DNA from: Blautia parvula
Lineage (GTDB): Bacteria > Bacillota > Clostridia > Lachnospirales > Lachnospiraceae
Length of the DNA stretch: 64,000 bases
Assembly: GCF_020215665.1 (NCBI RefSeq)
Contig: NZ_CP084061.1
Coordinates: 558,001 to 622,000, forward strand
Direction: 5' to 3'
This document shows positions 43,311-52,202 of this stretch, piece by piece; the stretch's first letter is position 1; each line of letters begins with the position of its first letter. A program made the translations under genes and the position numbers. The notes beneath the pieces were generated by a model. That model was not told where the DNA came from. It was given only the letters and a program-made list of their open reading frames with translations, and made no database searches.

Positions 43311-44275
43311 AATGGACAGCACTGGCCCTGATACTGGGCTTTTTGATAGATCTGCTTCTGGGGGATCCCAGATGGCTGTACCATCCGGTCCGTATCATCG
43401 GAAATGGTATCTCACTGCTGGAAAAAATACTCAGGCGTATGTTTCCAAAAACCCCGGGGGGGGAGAAGACAGCCGGATTTTTTCTTGTTCTGCTTATCTG
43501 TATAGGAAGCGGAGGAGTTCCGTTTCTGCTTCTGTATCTGGCTTACCATATCCACACGGTTCTGGGGATCGCCCTGGAAACCTTCATGTGCTATCAGATG
43601 CTGGCAGTGAAGTCTCTGAAGGCGGAAAGTATGCGTGTGTATGAGGCGCTGAAAAAGCCGGACCTGCCGGGTGCAAGAACCGCGGTTTCCATGATCGTGG
43701 GAAGAGATACCCGGAGCTTATCCGCAGCCGGTGTGACAAAGGCAGCGGTGGAGACCATTGCGGAAAATACATCTGACGGCATCATTGCACCCCTTTTTTA
43801 TATGGCTATTGGGGGACCTGCCCTCATGTTTTTGTATAAGGGGATCAATACCATGGATTCCATGGTGGGGTATAAAAATGAAAAATACCTGCATTTCGGA
43901 AGATATGCAGCAAAGCTTGATGATATTGCCAATTACATACCGGCCAGGATCAGCGCCTGGCTGATGATACTGGCCTCCTTTTTTGCGGGATTTGACTGGA
44001 AAAACGCGAAGAAAATCTTTCTGAGGGACCGCTACAATCATGCAAGCCCAAACTCTGCCCAGACAGAGGCTGTCATGGCAGGTGCTCTGGACATCCAGCT
44101 TGCGGGAAATGCTTTTTATTTCGGAAAATTATATGAAAAACCCACCATCGGAGACGCGGTAAGAGAGGTGGAAACAGAGGACATTAAAAGGGCAAACCGT
44201 CTGCTGTATGCAAGCGCTGCCCTGGGGACTCTTTTCTTTGCCCTGATCCGTATGGGGATTTTCATGTTACTGTAA
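43304..44275 (+). CDS. cbiB: Adenosylcobinamide-phosphate synthase
   Basis: A 323-aa membrane protein that attaches aminopropanol phosphate to adenosylcobyric acid. Motifs: LGFLIDLLLGDPRWLYHPVRIIG, ARTAVSMIVGRDTRSLSAAGVTKAAVETIAENTSDGIIAPLFY, DSMVGYKNEKYLHFG and HASPNSAQTEAVMAGAL. Four or five hydrophobic segments are seen. Named CobD in the aerobic pathway. It starts inside the end of the phosphatase gene. Confidence 0.94.
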   Translation: MVKWTALALILGFLIDLLLGDPRWLYHPVRIIGNGISLLEKILRRMFPKTPGGEKTAGFFLVLLICIGSGGVPFLLLYLAYHIHTVLGIALETFMCYQMLAVKSLKAESMRVYEALKKPDLPGARTAVSMIVGRDTRSLSAAGVTKAAVETIAENTSDGIIAPLFYMAIGGPALMFLYKGINTMDSMVGYKNEKYLHFGRYAAKLDDIANYIPARISAWLMILASFFAGFDWKNAKKIFLRDRYNHASPNSAQTEAVMAGALDIQLAGNAFYFGKLYEKPTIGDAVREVETEDIKRANRLLYASAALGTLFFALIRMGIFMLL

Positions 44276-44286
44276 GGAGAAAATAG

Positions 44287-45342
44287 ATGATAAGTTACCA
44301 CACCCATGGCGGGGATGTCTACCGCCATCAGAATGTGACGGATTTTTCCGCCAATTGTAATCCCTTCGGCACGCCCGAATCTGTAAAGGAGGCTGTAGCC
44401 AGAGCCATGGATCAGGTCTGCCATTATCCGGATGTGGAGTGTGAGCGGTTGAGAGAGGCAATCAGCCGGTATGAGGAGACTCCGCAGGAGCAGATCATCT
44501 GCGGAAACGGCGCAGCGGATCTGATCTTTGCCCTGGTGCTGGCCCTGAAACCAAAAAAGGCATTGCTTCCCGCCCCTACATTTGCGGAATACGAACAGGC
44601 TCTGGAGGCGGTGGACTGTGAGATCAAACGGTACACGCTGAAGGAGGAATGCGGATTTTTGGTGGGAAGGGAGTTTTTGGAGTGCATCACAGAAGAACTG
44701 GATATGGTTTTTCTGTGCAACCCAAATAACCCTACCGGTGTGCTTATGGAGCAGGATTTTTTACAGGATGTGCTGCGCCGCTGTGAGAAATGCGGTTGTA
44801 TCCTTATGCTGGATGAATGCTTTGTGGATTTTGTGGAACATCCAAATGTGCATACCATGAAGCCGTATTTGGCAGAGAGTGAAAATCTTTTTATACTCAA
44901 GGCATTTACAAAGCGCTATGCCATGGCAGGTGTCAGACTGGGATATGCCCTGTGCGCAGACAGAGAACTGCTTGAAAAAATGCGGATGGTGACCCAGCCG
45001 TGGAATGTGTCCATTCTGGCCCAGGAAGCCGGTATTGCGGCACTTTCAGAGCGGGAATATGTGGAGGAATCCATGAAAGCCATACACAGGGAGCGCATCT
45101 GGCTTTTGGATGGCATGAAGCGCCTGGGGTATCAGACCTATGCCTCAAGTGCCAATTACATATTTTTTAAAGGACCCGAAGACCTTTACCGGCAATGTCT
45201 GGAAAGAGGGATTTTAATCCGGGACTGCAGCAATTACTACGGACTTTCCAGGGGGTACTACAGGATTGCTGTAAGGCTCAGGGAAGAGAATACAAAACTC
45301 CTGCATGTGCTTGAAGAGATTCGGGCGCTGCAGGCAGTCTGA
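44287..45342 (+). CDS. cobD: Threonine-phosphate decarboxylase (CobD)
   Basis: A 351-aa class II aminotransferase-fold PLP enzyme that makes (R)-1-amino-2-propanol phosphate from threonine phosphate for Cbi[11 protein letters not shown]-like opening ([20 protein letters not shown]), [18 protein letters not shown] and the PLP lysine in [19 protein letters not shown]. It resembles histidinol-phosphate aminotransferase, but the GGD..DFSAN start and gene context point to CobD. Starts 11 nt after cbiB. Confidence 0.92.
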   Translation: MISYHTHGGDVYRHQNVTDFSANCNPFGTPESVKEAVARAMDQVCHYPDVECERLREAISRYEETPQEQIICGNGAADLIFALVLALKPKKALLPAPTFAEYEQALEAVDCEIKRYTLKEECGFLVGREFLECITEELDMVFLCNPNNPTGVLMEQDFLQDVLRRCEKCGCILMLDECFVDFVEHPNVHTMKPYLAESENLFILKAFTKRYAMAGVRLGYALCADRELLEKMRMVTQPWNVSILAQEAGIAALSEREYVEESMKAIHRERIWLLDGMKRLGYQTYASSANYIFFKGPEDLYRQCLERGILIRDCSNYYGLSRGYYRIAVRLREENTKLLHVLEEIRALQAV

Positions 45343-45380
45343 ATAGAGAAATACACCGGGAGAAAGGAAGGGAACAGGAA

Positions 45381-46889
45381 ATGGCAAAAGCAATAATGGT
45401 GCAGGGGACCATGTCCAATGCGGGGAAAAGTCTTCTGACGGCTGGCCTGTGCCGTATATTTAAACAGGACGGATACAAGGTGGCCCCTTTTAAATCGCAG
45501 AACATGGCACTCAACTCTTTTATAACAGAGGAGGGTCTGGAGATGGGCCGGGCGCAGGTGATGCAGGCTGAGGCAGCAGGAATCGCGCCCTCTGTCTACA
45601 TGAATCCAATTTTGTTAAAACCTACCAATGAGACGGGCAGCCAGGTGATTGTAAACGGAGAGGTTCTGGGAACCATGAGCGCAAGGGAATATTTTGCCTA
45701 CAAAAAGAACCTGATACCGGAAGTTAAGAAAGCTTATGACAAACTGGCATCGGAATATGATATTGTAGTGATCGAAGGCGCAGGCAGTCCTGCGGAGATC
45801 AACCTGAAACAGGAAGATATCGTAAATATGGGAATGGCGAAAATAGCAGGAGCGCCGGTGCTTTTGGTAGGCGATATTGACCGTGGCGGTGTGTTCGCAC
45901 AGTTGATCGGCACGGTGATGCTTCTTGAGGAGGACGAGAAAGAAATCGTCAAGGGTATGATCATCAACAAGTTCCGGGGTGATAAGACCATTCTGGACCC
46001 GGGGATTGCAATGCTGGAAGAAAAGAGCGGCATTCCTGTGGTGGGTGTAGCCCCTTATCTGAACATTGAGGTGGAAGATGAAGACAGCCTGACAGAGCGG
46101 TTTGACGGGAAACAGGAAGTGGATCTGATCGATATTGCAGTGATCCGCACCCCGCGTATCTCCAACTTTACGGATTTTAATGCGCTGGAGGTGATTCCGG
46201 GCGTGTCTGTGCGTTATGTGAAAACCGTACGGGAGCTGAAAAATCCCGATATGATCGTGCTTCCGGGTTCTAAAAACACCATGGAGGATCTTCTCTGGCT
46301 GCGCCAGAACGGTCTGGAGGCTGCTGTCTTAAAAAAGGCGGCAGAGGGAAAAATCATTTTCGGTGTATGCGGCGGTTATCAGATGCTGGGAGAAACACTG
46401 TCTGATCCGGATCATGTGGAAGCAGGCGGACAGTTAAAGGGCATGGGGCTTCTTCCAATGGATACCATATTCCGGGGCGCCAAGACAAGGACCAGAGTGC
46501 AGGGAAGCTTTCCAAAGGTGGAAGGCGTATTAAAAGGCCTGACAGGCGTTAAGCTGGAGGGCTATGAAATCCATATGGGAGTGACAACCCTGAAAGAAGG
46601 AGCCAGCCCCTTTGTGAACATCACAGATACGGTGAAGGGCACATCCAAGGAGGACGGAGCCTGTGCAGGAAATGTCTATGGTTCTTATGTGCACGGTATT
46701 TTTGACAAAGAGGAAGTGGCCAGGAAGATAGTGGAAGCCATAGGGGAAATAAAAGGCCTGGATGTAAGCCAGATGACAGGTGTGGAATTTGCAGAGTTTA
46801 AGGAGACACAGTACGATATTCTGGCAAGTGAGCTGAGAAAGCATCTGGATATGAAAAAGATATATGAAATCCTGGAAGCCGGCATATAG
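45381..46889 (+). CDS. cbiP: Cobyric acid synthase
   Basis: A 502-aa amidotransferase that amidates positions b, d, e and g. The N-terminal synthetase domain has [46 protein letters not shown] and [13 protein letters not shown]. The GATase domain has [16 protein letters not shown], the nucleophile Cys in [10 protein letters not shown], and [13 protein letters not shown]. Called CobQ in the aerobic pathway. RBS GGAAGGGAACAGG. Followed by a hairpin-rich element and cbiC. Confidence 0.95.
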   Translation: MAKAIMVQGTMSNAGKSLLTAGLCRIFKQDGYKVAPFKSQNMALNSFITEEGLEMGRAQVMQAEAAGIAPSVYMNPILLKPTNETGSQVIVNGEVLGTMSAREYFAYKKNLIPEVKKAYDKLASEYDIVVIEGAGSPAEINLKQEDIVNMGMAKIAGAPVLLVGDIDRGGVFAQLIGTVMLLEEDEKEIVKGMIINKFRGDKTILDPGIAMLEEKSGIPVVGVAPYLNIEVEDEDSLTERFDGKQEVDLIDIAVIRTPRISNFTDFNALEVIPGVSVRYVKTVRELKNPDMIVLPGSKNTMEDLLWLRQNGLEAAVLKKAAEGKIIFGVCGGYQMLGETLSDPDHVEAGGQLKGMGLLPMDTIFRGAKTRTRVQGSFPKVEGVLKGLTGVKLEGYEIHMGVTTLKEGASPFVNITDTVKGTSKEDGACAGNVYGSYVHGIFDKEEVARKIVEAIGEIKGLDVSQMTGVEFAEFKETQYDILASELRKHLDMKKIYEILEAGI

Positions 46890-46893
46890 AAAG

Positions 46894-47025
46894 GTAACAG
46901 TTCAGATAAGCTGAACTGTTACGCATCCAGCCATGAAAAATCGCTTCGCGATGGGCTGGATGCCTGCAGGCGCTACCTGTTCATACGGTCAGTGCAGTAA
47001 ATGCGCAGACCTGTCTGAACTGTTA
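46894..47025 (+). repeat. Hairpin-rich element between cbiP and cbiC
   Basis: The element begins with a perfect 12-bp hairpin (46894-46905 with 46911-46922, arm GTAACAGTTCAG). A second hairpin follows (GCATCCAGCC 46923-46932 with 46954-46963, enclosing ATCGC/GCGAT). It ends with TCTGAACTGTTA (47014-47025), which is complementary to the first arm. The left arm can thus pair with either of two partners. The ends resemble those of the 22304-22476 element (GGT-AC--TTCA), so both may belong to one family. Confidence 0.65.
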
Positions 47026-47044
47026 TATAGAAAGGGCAGATGAG

Positions 47045-47695
47045 ATGAAGACAGAATTAGAAAATGTAAAACCAAAAGAGATTGAAACAAGAAGCTTTGA
47101 GATTATTACAGAGGAGCTGGGAGACAGAAAACTGATTCCGGGTACAGAGCTGATCGTAAAACGCTGTATTCATACAAGCGCTGATTTTGATTATGCGGAG
47201 AATCTCTGCTTTTCCGAGCATGCAGTGGAGAAAGCCATCGATGCCATTAAGAATGGTGCCTGTATTGTGACAGATACACAGATGGCAAAAGCGGGCATTA
47301 ACAAGAAAGCGCTGGCAAAGTACGGCGGGGAGGTTTTCTGTTTTATGTCTGATGAGGATGTGGCTTTTGCGGCAAAGAGCCAGGGGACGACACGTGCGGT
47401 GGCAAGTATGGACAAAGCCGCTTCCATGGGAAAGCCTCTTATATTCGCCATCGGAAATGCGCCCACAGCCCTGGTCCGTCTGTATGAACTGATCAGGGAG
47501 GGGAAAATTTCTCCATATCTCATAATAGGGGTTCCCGTAGGCTTTGTAAATGTGGTACAATCTAAGGAAATGATCATGGAAACAGAAGTTCCCTACATTG
47601 TGGCAAAGGGAAGAAAGGGCGGCAGCAACATCGCAGCCTGTATCTGCAATGCGCTTCTCTATATGATTGATAATGAGAGGGACTACTGGAAATAA
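47045..47695 (+). CDS. cbiC: Cobalt-precorrin-8 methylmutase
   Basis: A 216-aa CbiC/CobH that moves the methyl from C11 to C12. Motifs: IETRSFEIITEEL, VKRCIHTSADFDYAENLCFSEHA (with the catalytic His), CIVTDTQMAKAGINK, GNAPTALVRLYELI and IIGVPVGFVNVVQSKE. It follows the repeat element rather than sitting next to the other ring-methylation genes. RBS AAAGGGCAGATGAG. Confidence 0.95.
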   Translation: MKTELENVKPKEIETRSFEIITEELGDRKLIPGTELIVKRCIHTSADFDYAENLCFSEHAVEKAIDAIKNGACIVTDTQMAKAGINKKALAKYGGEVFCFMSDEDVAFAAKSQGTTRAVASMDKAASMGKPLIFAIGNAPTALVRLYELIREGKISPYLIIGVPVGFVNVVQSKEMIMETEVPYIVAKGRKGGSNIAACICNALLYMIDNERDYWK

Positions 47696-47795
47696 AATTT
47701 CTGTTCACTCTGTGTTATGCAGCATAAACTGCGATACACAGAAAAGAGCACTGCAAAACACATCAGAGTGAAATGGCAGAAAGGGGAAGTATAAT

Positions 47796-49340
47796 ATGAA
47801 GTGTGAAAGATGCGGCCATGAGCTGGACAACGATGATTTATTCTGCTCAAAGTGCGGAAAAGCGGTGTTCGAGGAATACATGGATGAGGACGACATCTGG
47901 GAGTTTTATAAAAGCGACGAAGAGCTGAAGGCCATGAAGATGGAGGCTGCCGCAGCAGCGGATAAGGATACAGAGGATTCCGCTCACAGCGTTGCAGCAG
48001 CCGCGGCAGCAGGGTATGAAAAGACTGATAAAGTCTATGTTTCCGAGAATCAGAGGGAGGGGAATGGTTCCGGGAATGTGGATGCGAAAGCGGCAGATGC
48101 GGTAAAAGCAGATTATGATGCAGGTGCTAAAGCGGCAGACGTGGTACAAGCAGACTATGATGCAGATTCTAAAGCGGCAGACGTGGTACAAGCAGACTAT
48201 GATGCAGATTCTAAAGCGGCAGATACGCCAAAAGCTGATTATGATGCAGATGTTAAAGCAGCGGATGCTGTAATAGCAGACCATAATATAGATGGCAGCG
48301 CAGCAGATTCCGAAAATACGGATCATGAGGAGACAGATTACAAAGCAGCGGACCCCGTAAGCACAGAGGATTCTGACGCAGAATACAGTGATGCAGATAT
48401 TATGGATTCAGACTCTGCAGACACAGAGGAACTTCCTTTTGAAAATCTGGTCAGTCAGGCACAGAAATCTGCTGCGAACAAGCCAAAAAAAGAAAAACAT
48501 CGGGGAGAGCCTGAGAATAAGAGTCCCATCTGGCTCATATCCGGTTGCATTTTGATCGTATGTCTTCTGATCGGCATTCTGTGGGGTGTGCGCACCATGC
48601 AGCAGATGGATGAGGAGAAGAAGGCATACTATGCCAAGATAGAGCCGGAAGACAAAACGTCCGGTGCGCAGGCGCAGAATACAGAGAATAAGCAGGATGC
48701 AGCCAACAAGGACACAGACAGCGGCGAAGAGGCAGATAAAGATGCCGGCAAGAAGGACAGCGGTGCTGCAGATGCTGACAAGAAAGATAAGGACAAAGAG
48801 CCGGAGAAGGAAGAAAAGCCTAAGGAAGAAAAAAAGGAAGAGAAGAAAGAGGAAAAGAAACAGGAATATTTTAAACAGGTGGATGCAGACAGCATTGACT
48901 TTTCAAAATTCCAGAAGGTTTCCATTGCATCCGCTGACCAGAATTCCCAGCAGTCCTCCGAAAAATATGATTACAGTGCAGCCAGCGCTGTGGATGGTGA
49001 CACTGCTTCCTCCTGGCAGGAGGGAGAAGACGGACTGGGCGAAGGCACCGGCATCCGGCTGGATTTTGACAAAGCCCGCAAAGTGCGGTACATGGTGCTT
49101 TACCTGGGCAACTGGAGAAGTGAAAACATGTGGGAGGCAAATGCCAGACCTGCGTCCCTGACCATCAGCGTGGGCGATTCCCAGAAAAAGGATGTGGAGT
49201 TCTCTGATGAGATGAAAGCGTTCTGCCTGTCCTTTGATGAACCCGTGGAAGCTTCCTATGTATCCCTTTATATCAAAAGCGGATATGAAGGAGACAGATG
49301 GAATGACAACTGTATCTCCGAAGTTGAGATATATGAATAA
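47796..49340 (+). CDS. Zinc-ribbon, repeat-rich single-pass membrane protein with C-terminal discoidin/NADase-type domain
   Basis: A 514-aa protein of unknown function. Residues 1-27 form a zinc ribbon (CERCGHEL...FCSKCGK). A strongly acidic low-complexity region follows, with five ~14-residue repeats (KAADVVQADYDADS type, residues ~98-167). A basic stretch leads to one membrane segment (WLISGCILIVCLLIGILWGV, ~residue 247). A KEE/KDKE-rich stalk follows, then a C-terminal ~150-residue F5/8 (discoidin)-like domain (ASAVDGDTASSWQEG, GIRLDFDKARKVRYMVLYLGNW, CISEVEIYE), resembling the NADase-type glycan-binding domain. The N-terminus is probably cytosolic and the C-terminal domain outside. It lies last before the operon terminator; no link with corrinoids is evident. 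Confidence 0.85.
   Translation: MKCERCGHELDNDDLFCSKCGKAVFEEYMDEDDIWEFYKSDEELKAMKMEAAAAADKDTEDSAHSVAAAAAAGYEKTDKVYVSENQREGNGSGNVDAKAADAVKADYDAGAKAADVVQADYDADSKAADVVQADYDADSKAADTPKADYDADVKAADAVIADHNIDGSAADSENTDHEETDYKAADPVSTEDSDAEYSDADIMDSDSADTEELPFENLVSQAQKSAANKPKKEKHRGEPENKSPIWLISGCILIVCLLIGILWGVRTMQQMDEEKKAYYAKIEPEDKTSGAQAQNTENKQDAANKDTDSGEEADKDAGKKDSGAADADKKDKDKEPEKEEKPKEEKKEEKKEEKKQEYFKQVDADSIDFSKFQKVSIASADQNSQQSSEKYDYSAASAVDGDTASSWQEGEDGLGEGTGIRLDFDKARKVRYMVLYLGNWRSENMWEANARPASLTISVGDSQKKDVEFSDEMKAFCLSFDEPVEASYVSLYIKSGYEGDRWNDNCISEVEIYE
48087..48296 (+). repeat. In-frame 42-bp tandem repeats in the zinc-ribbon protein gene
   Basis: Five consecutive 42-nt units starting at 48087, 48129, 48171, 48213 and 48255. 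Units 2 and 3 are identical at the nucleotide level; the others differ at several positions. The repeats encode 14-residue acidic units and keep the frame, so copy number can change without breaking the protein. Confidence 0.9.
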
Positions 49341-49346
49341 CAATAT

Positions 49347-49394
49347 AAAAAGGCCATGGAGCAGAAGAGCAGCTTTCTGCTTCATGGCCTTTTT
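49347..49394. terminator. Bidirectional terminator at the end of the corrinoid operon
   Basis: AAAAAGGCCATG (49347-49358) pairs with CATGGCCTTTTT (49383-49394), and AGCAGAA extends the stem inward against TTCTGCT. It lies between the + strand zinc-ribbon gene and the convergent cbiO-cbiK gene. Confidence 0.88.
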
Positions 49395-49434
49395 GGCAAC
49401 AGCTCCGATGCCTGAATGGCTGCCGGAGACATAT

Positions 49435-51099
49435 TTATCTGTCAATCGCACGGATGTGGTCAATAAAGAGACTGCGTATGCCTTCATATTCACCGAGACC
49501 TTTTAACACGGTCTTCACTTCATATCCCTCGTCTTTAAACTGGCTGTACCAGGATTCCGGGTCATCTCCTGCCATATCATTTTTCGCGTGGTCCCCTGCC
49601 ACGATCATAAAGGGAGCCAGAACTACTTCCTTTGGCCGGTAAGCCTTCACCATTTTTTTCAGGCTTTCCATGGAAGGATAGGCTTCCACGGTCCCAAGGA
49701 AGAAATTGTGGTAGCCTTTATCCTTGAACGTGTAATCAAGAGCCGCATAGATGGAGTTGGCAAAATGTGTGGTGCCGTGTCCCATGAATACCAGTGCCTG
49801 ATCCTTTGTAATATGGGAAAATTCCCGGGCGATGGCAGCGATCACTTTATGGCTGTCATCCTCTGTGGTGAGCAGCGGATCTCCGAAAGAAATGGAGTGG
49901 AAGGAATCCCGGAAGGAGAGGGCGTCCTCCTTCATTCGGTCATTTTCAATGCCGTTGATCACATGGGTGGGCTGTACCAGCACATCCGTGATGCCGTCGG
50001 CTGCCATCTGCTCCATGGCCTCCTTTACTGTGGGGACAATAATGTTGTCACGGTTTTTCAGCTTCCGTATGATCATTTTGCTGGTCCATGCCCGGTAGAC
50101 AGGGTATTCGGGAAATGCCTGTCTCATGGAATCTTCAATGGCGTCAATGGTGACCTTTCTGGTGTCCTCATGGCTGGTGCCGAAGCTGACTGCCAGGATT
50201 GCTTTCTTTGTCTCTGTGTTCACTGGTGATATTCCTCCGTAATGTGTAGTATTCATATTGACATCTGCGATGTATTTTTCCAGAGTCTTCAGATTTTTGG
50301 GGACAGGCAGTGTGGGCTTTAAAATACCCTTCATACACAGACTGTCAAACAGCTCCAGAACAGCAGGCGGTTCCAGGTTCGTCCGGGCGAGGACTGCCTT
50401 GTTGCTGAATACATCAGCGGGGGTGCCGTGCATGAGAACCTTTCCCTCATGAAAAAGCATGATCTCATCTGCCCACTCATAGGCATAATTCACATCATGG
50501 GTTGCCATGAGGACGGTGATCCCGGCCTCTGTCAGACGATTGACGATGTGGTTGACCATGGTGGTGTGTTTGGGGTCCAGAGCCGCTGCCGGTTCATCTA
50601 AAATGATAATATCCGGATGCATAACAAGGATGTCTGCAATCGAGACCTGTTTTTTCTGCCCTCCGCTTAGGGAGTGGGTAGGCTTGTGGCGGAAAGGTGT
50701 GATCTCCAGATGATCAATAACCTCCTCCACCTCTTTTTTTGCATCCTCCTCGGACACACCCAGATTCAGGATGCCAAAGGAGATTTCCTGGTATACACTG
50801 GCTGAGAAGAGCTGGTTGTCAGGGTCCTGGAATACGATTCCTACCTTGCTGCGCAGTTTTAAGAGTCCCTTCTTGTCATAGGTGACCGGTTCTCCGTCAA
50901 AGTACAGGGTACCGGAGGAGGGACGGTGAATGCCGTTGCAGCATAAAAAGAAAGTGGATTTTCCGGAACCGTTGGAACCCATAAACGCAACTTTTTGTCC
51001 GCGTTTGATTTCCAGACTGAGACCGTTTAACGAATGGGAATTTTCATCGTCATAAGAAAAATATAAATTCTCTGCTTTCAGTATAATGTCATTGTTCAT
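49435..51099 (-). CDS. cbiO-cbiK: CbiO-CbiK fusion: cobalt ECF transport ATPase joined to sirohydrochlorin cobaltochelatase
   Basis: A 554-aa protein in one frame. Residues 1-~235 are an ECF-type ABC ATPase: Walker A GSNGSGKST (41-49), Q-loop VFQDPDNQLF, signature SLSGGQKKQ, Walker B IIILDEPAAALDP and switch ATHD. A linker of ~60 residues follows. Residues ~297-554 are a class II chelatase CbiK: ILAVSFGTSHEDTR, VQPTHVINGIEND (catalytic His), VFMGHGTTHFAN (metal His) and VLAPFMIVAGDHAKNDMAG. One half powers cobalt import by CbiMNQ, the other inserts cobalt into sirohydrochlorin. No internal stop or RBS was noticed at the junction. It overlaps cbiQ by 4 nt. Confidence 0.93.
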   Translation of the reverse strand: MNNDIILKAENLYFSYDDENSHSLNGLSLEIKRGQKVAFMGSNGSGKSTFFLCCNGIHRPSSGTLYFDGEPVTYDKKGLLKLRSKVGIVFQDPDNQLFSASVYQEISFGILNLGVSEEDAKKEVEEVIDHLEITPFRHKPTHSLSGGQKKQVSIADILVMHPDIIILDEPAAALDPKHTTMVNHIVNRLTEAGITVLMATHDVNYAYEWADEIMLFHEGKVLMHGTPADVFSNKAVLARTNLEPPAVLELFDSLCMKGILKPTLPVPKNLKTLEKYIADVNMNTTHYGGISPVNTETKKAILAVSFGTSHEDTRKVTIDAIEDSMRQAFPEYPVYRAWTSKMIIRKLKNRDNIIVPTVKEAMEQMAADGITDVLVQPTHVINGIENDRMKEDALSFRDSFHSISFGDPLLTTEDDSHKVIAAIAREFSHITKDQALVFMGHGTTHFANSIYAALDYTFKDKGYHNFFLGTVEAYPSMESLKKMVKAYRPKEVVLAPFMIVAGDHAKNDMAGDDPESWYSQFKDEGYEVKTVLKGLGEYEGIRSLFIDHIRAIDR

Positions 51100-51872
51100 G
51101 TGAAGAACCTCCTCCAGATCATGATGGAAAATAAAAAGATTTCAAATAAAACAATCCACACAATCACTTTTTTCTTAGGAGGATAGGTTTCATTCAAAAC
51201 ATGGATGGTGCCGTCATAGCAGCGTGCTTCCATGGCACTGTAGAGGGCATTGGAGCGCTTTACTGCCCGAATCATCAAAACAGAGCCAAGGGAGCCGAAG
51301 GACTTTAAGCTTGTCCTGTAATCCCTGTTTCCAAGGCGGCTGTTCTGTGATGTGGAAATATAATACGCAGTGTCCAGCAGCACGAAGATGAACCGGTAGA
51401 TGAGCAGCATAAGCTCGATCATCAGTTTGGGACAGTGGAGCTTTCCCAGTACATTTAAGATGTCCGGCATAGGTGTTGTCATGGACAGAAAATACAGGCA
51501 GGAGACTGCGGAAAGTGCCGTCAGGATCAACTGCAGAGCGTAGAGCAGGGCATCCAGACTTCCTGTGAGATATAAGCTCCCGATTGGGATGGCAAACAGG
51601 TCCAGCGGTTCGTGCTTTACATTCAGAACAATGGCAATGGTGCTCAGAATCAGGAAAGCCAGCGGCACAGTCATAAAGTGCAGATAGCGGGAAAAAGGGA
51701 TTCCCCCCTTATAAACGGTGAGAATCCCTGTGACTGCTAAAACAATGCATGCGACCACGATGGAACGACTCATTACACAAAAAAGAAGTGTAATCATCGC
51801 AAACGCAAACTTTTCACCGGCATTTTCATATCTAAGCTTGGAAGTATAGCAAAGCTTATCAATGGTTATCAT
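51096..51872 (-). CDS. cbiQ: Cobalt ECF transporter T component
   Basis: A 258-aa membrane protein with about five hydrophobic segments and the CbiQ features LCYTSKLRYENAGEKFAFAMITLLFCV, SMTTPMPDILNVLGKLHCPKLMIELMLLIYRFIFVLLD and the Ala-Arg coupling region SLGSVLMIRAVKRSNALYSAMEARCY, which contacts CbiO. It lies between cbiN and cbiO-cbiK and overlaps the latter by ATGA. Confidence 0.93.
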   Translation of the reverse strand: MITIDKLCYTSKLRYENAGEKFAFAMITLLFCVMSRSIVVACIVLAVTGILTVYKGGIPFSRYLHFMTVPLAFLILSTIAIVLNVKHEPLDLFAIPIGSLYLTGSLDALLYALQLILTALSAVSCLYFLSMTTPMPDILNVLGKLHCPKLMIELMLLIYRFIFVLLDTAYYISTSQNSRLGNRDYRTSLKSFGSLGSVLMIRAVKRSNALYSAMEARCYDGTIHVLNETYPPKKKVIVWIVLFEIFLFSIMIWRRFFT

Positions 51873-51901
51873 AAGTTACTCCTTTCGCCGGATGAAAAGT
51901 A

Positions 51902-52201
51902 TCATTCGCCTTTTCCCAGCTTCTTTCTTTCTACAAAACGTCCCATAAAGAAGGCCAGAATGCCCACTCCGATGGAAGACTGTACGCAGAACAGAAGACT
52001 TTCCACTTCGCCCGGAAGCTCGCGGCCAAGCATTTTTTCAAGGAGCGGTTCCGCGATGGGCTGGAAGCCGGAATCCACTTCCTCAACTACCTGGCTGCCG
52101 GCATCATCAGAGCCGCCGAATTCAGCATCTTTTAATGCAAAAAGCGGAACAAACGCAATTAAGAGAATCACAACTAATAATCCGATCACTGTTTTTTTCA
52201 T
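51902..52201 (-). CDS. cbiN: Cobalt transporter subunit CbiN
   Basis: A 99-aa protein with two membrane segments: an N-terminal one (VIGLLVVILLIAFVPLFAL) and a C-terminal one (SIGVGILAFFMGRF), joined by an extracytoplasmic loop with EFGGSDDAG and PLLEKMLGRELPGEVESLLF. This is the CbiN layout; it assists CbiM in loading cobalt. One nucleotide separates it from the cbiM stop. Confidence 0.92.
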   Translation of the reverse strand: MKKTVIGLLVVILLIAFVPLFALKDAEFGGSDDAGSQVVEEVDSGFQPIAEPLLEKMLGRELPGEVESLLFCVQSSIGVGILAFFMGRFVERKKLGKGE

Positions 52202-52202
52202 A

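Noticed and set aside
48087-48296. Regular repeats that could suggest a CRISPR array
   Set aside because: The units are directly tandem without unique spacers and encode in-frame peptide repeats.
47847-48326. A 159-codon open frame on the - strand opposite the repeat region
   Set aside because: It is opened by the 42-bp repeats and GC pattern of the + strand gene, has a Cys/Ile-rich nonsense composition and no RBS.
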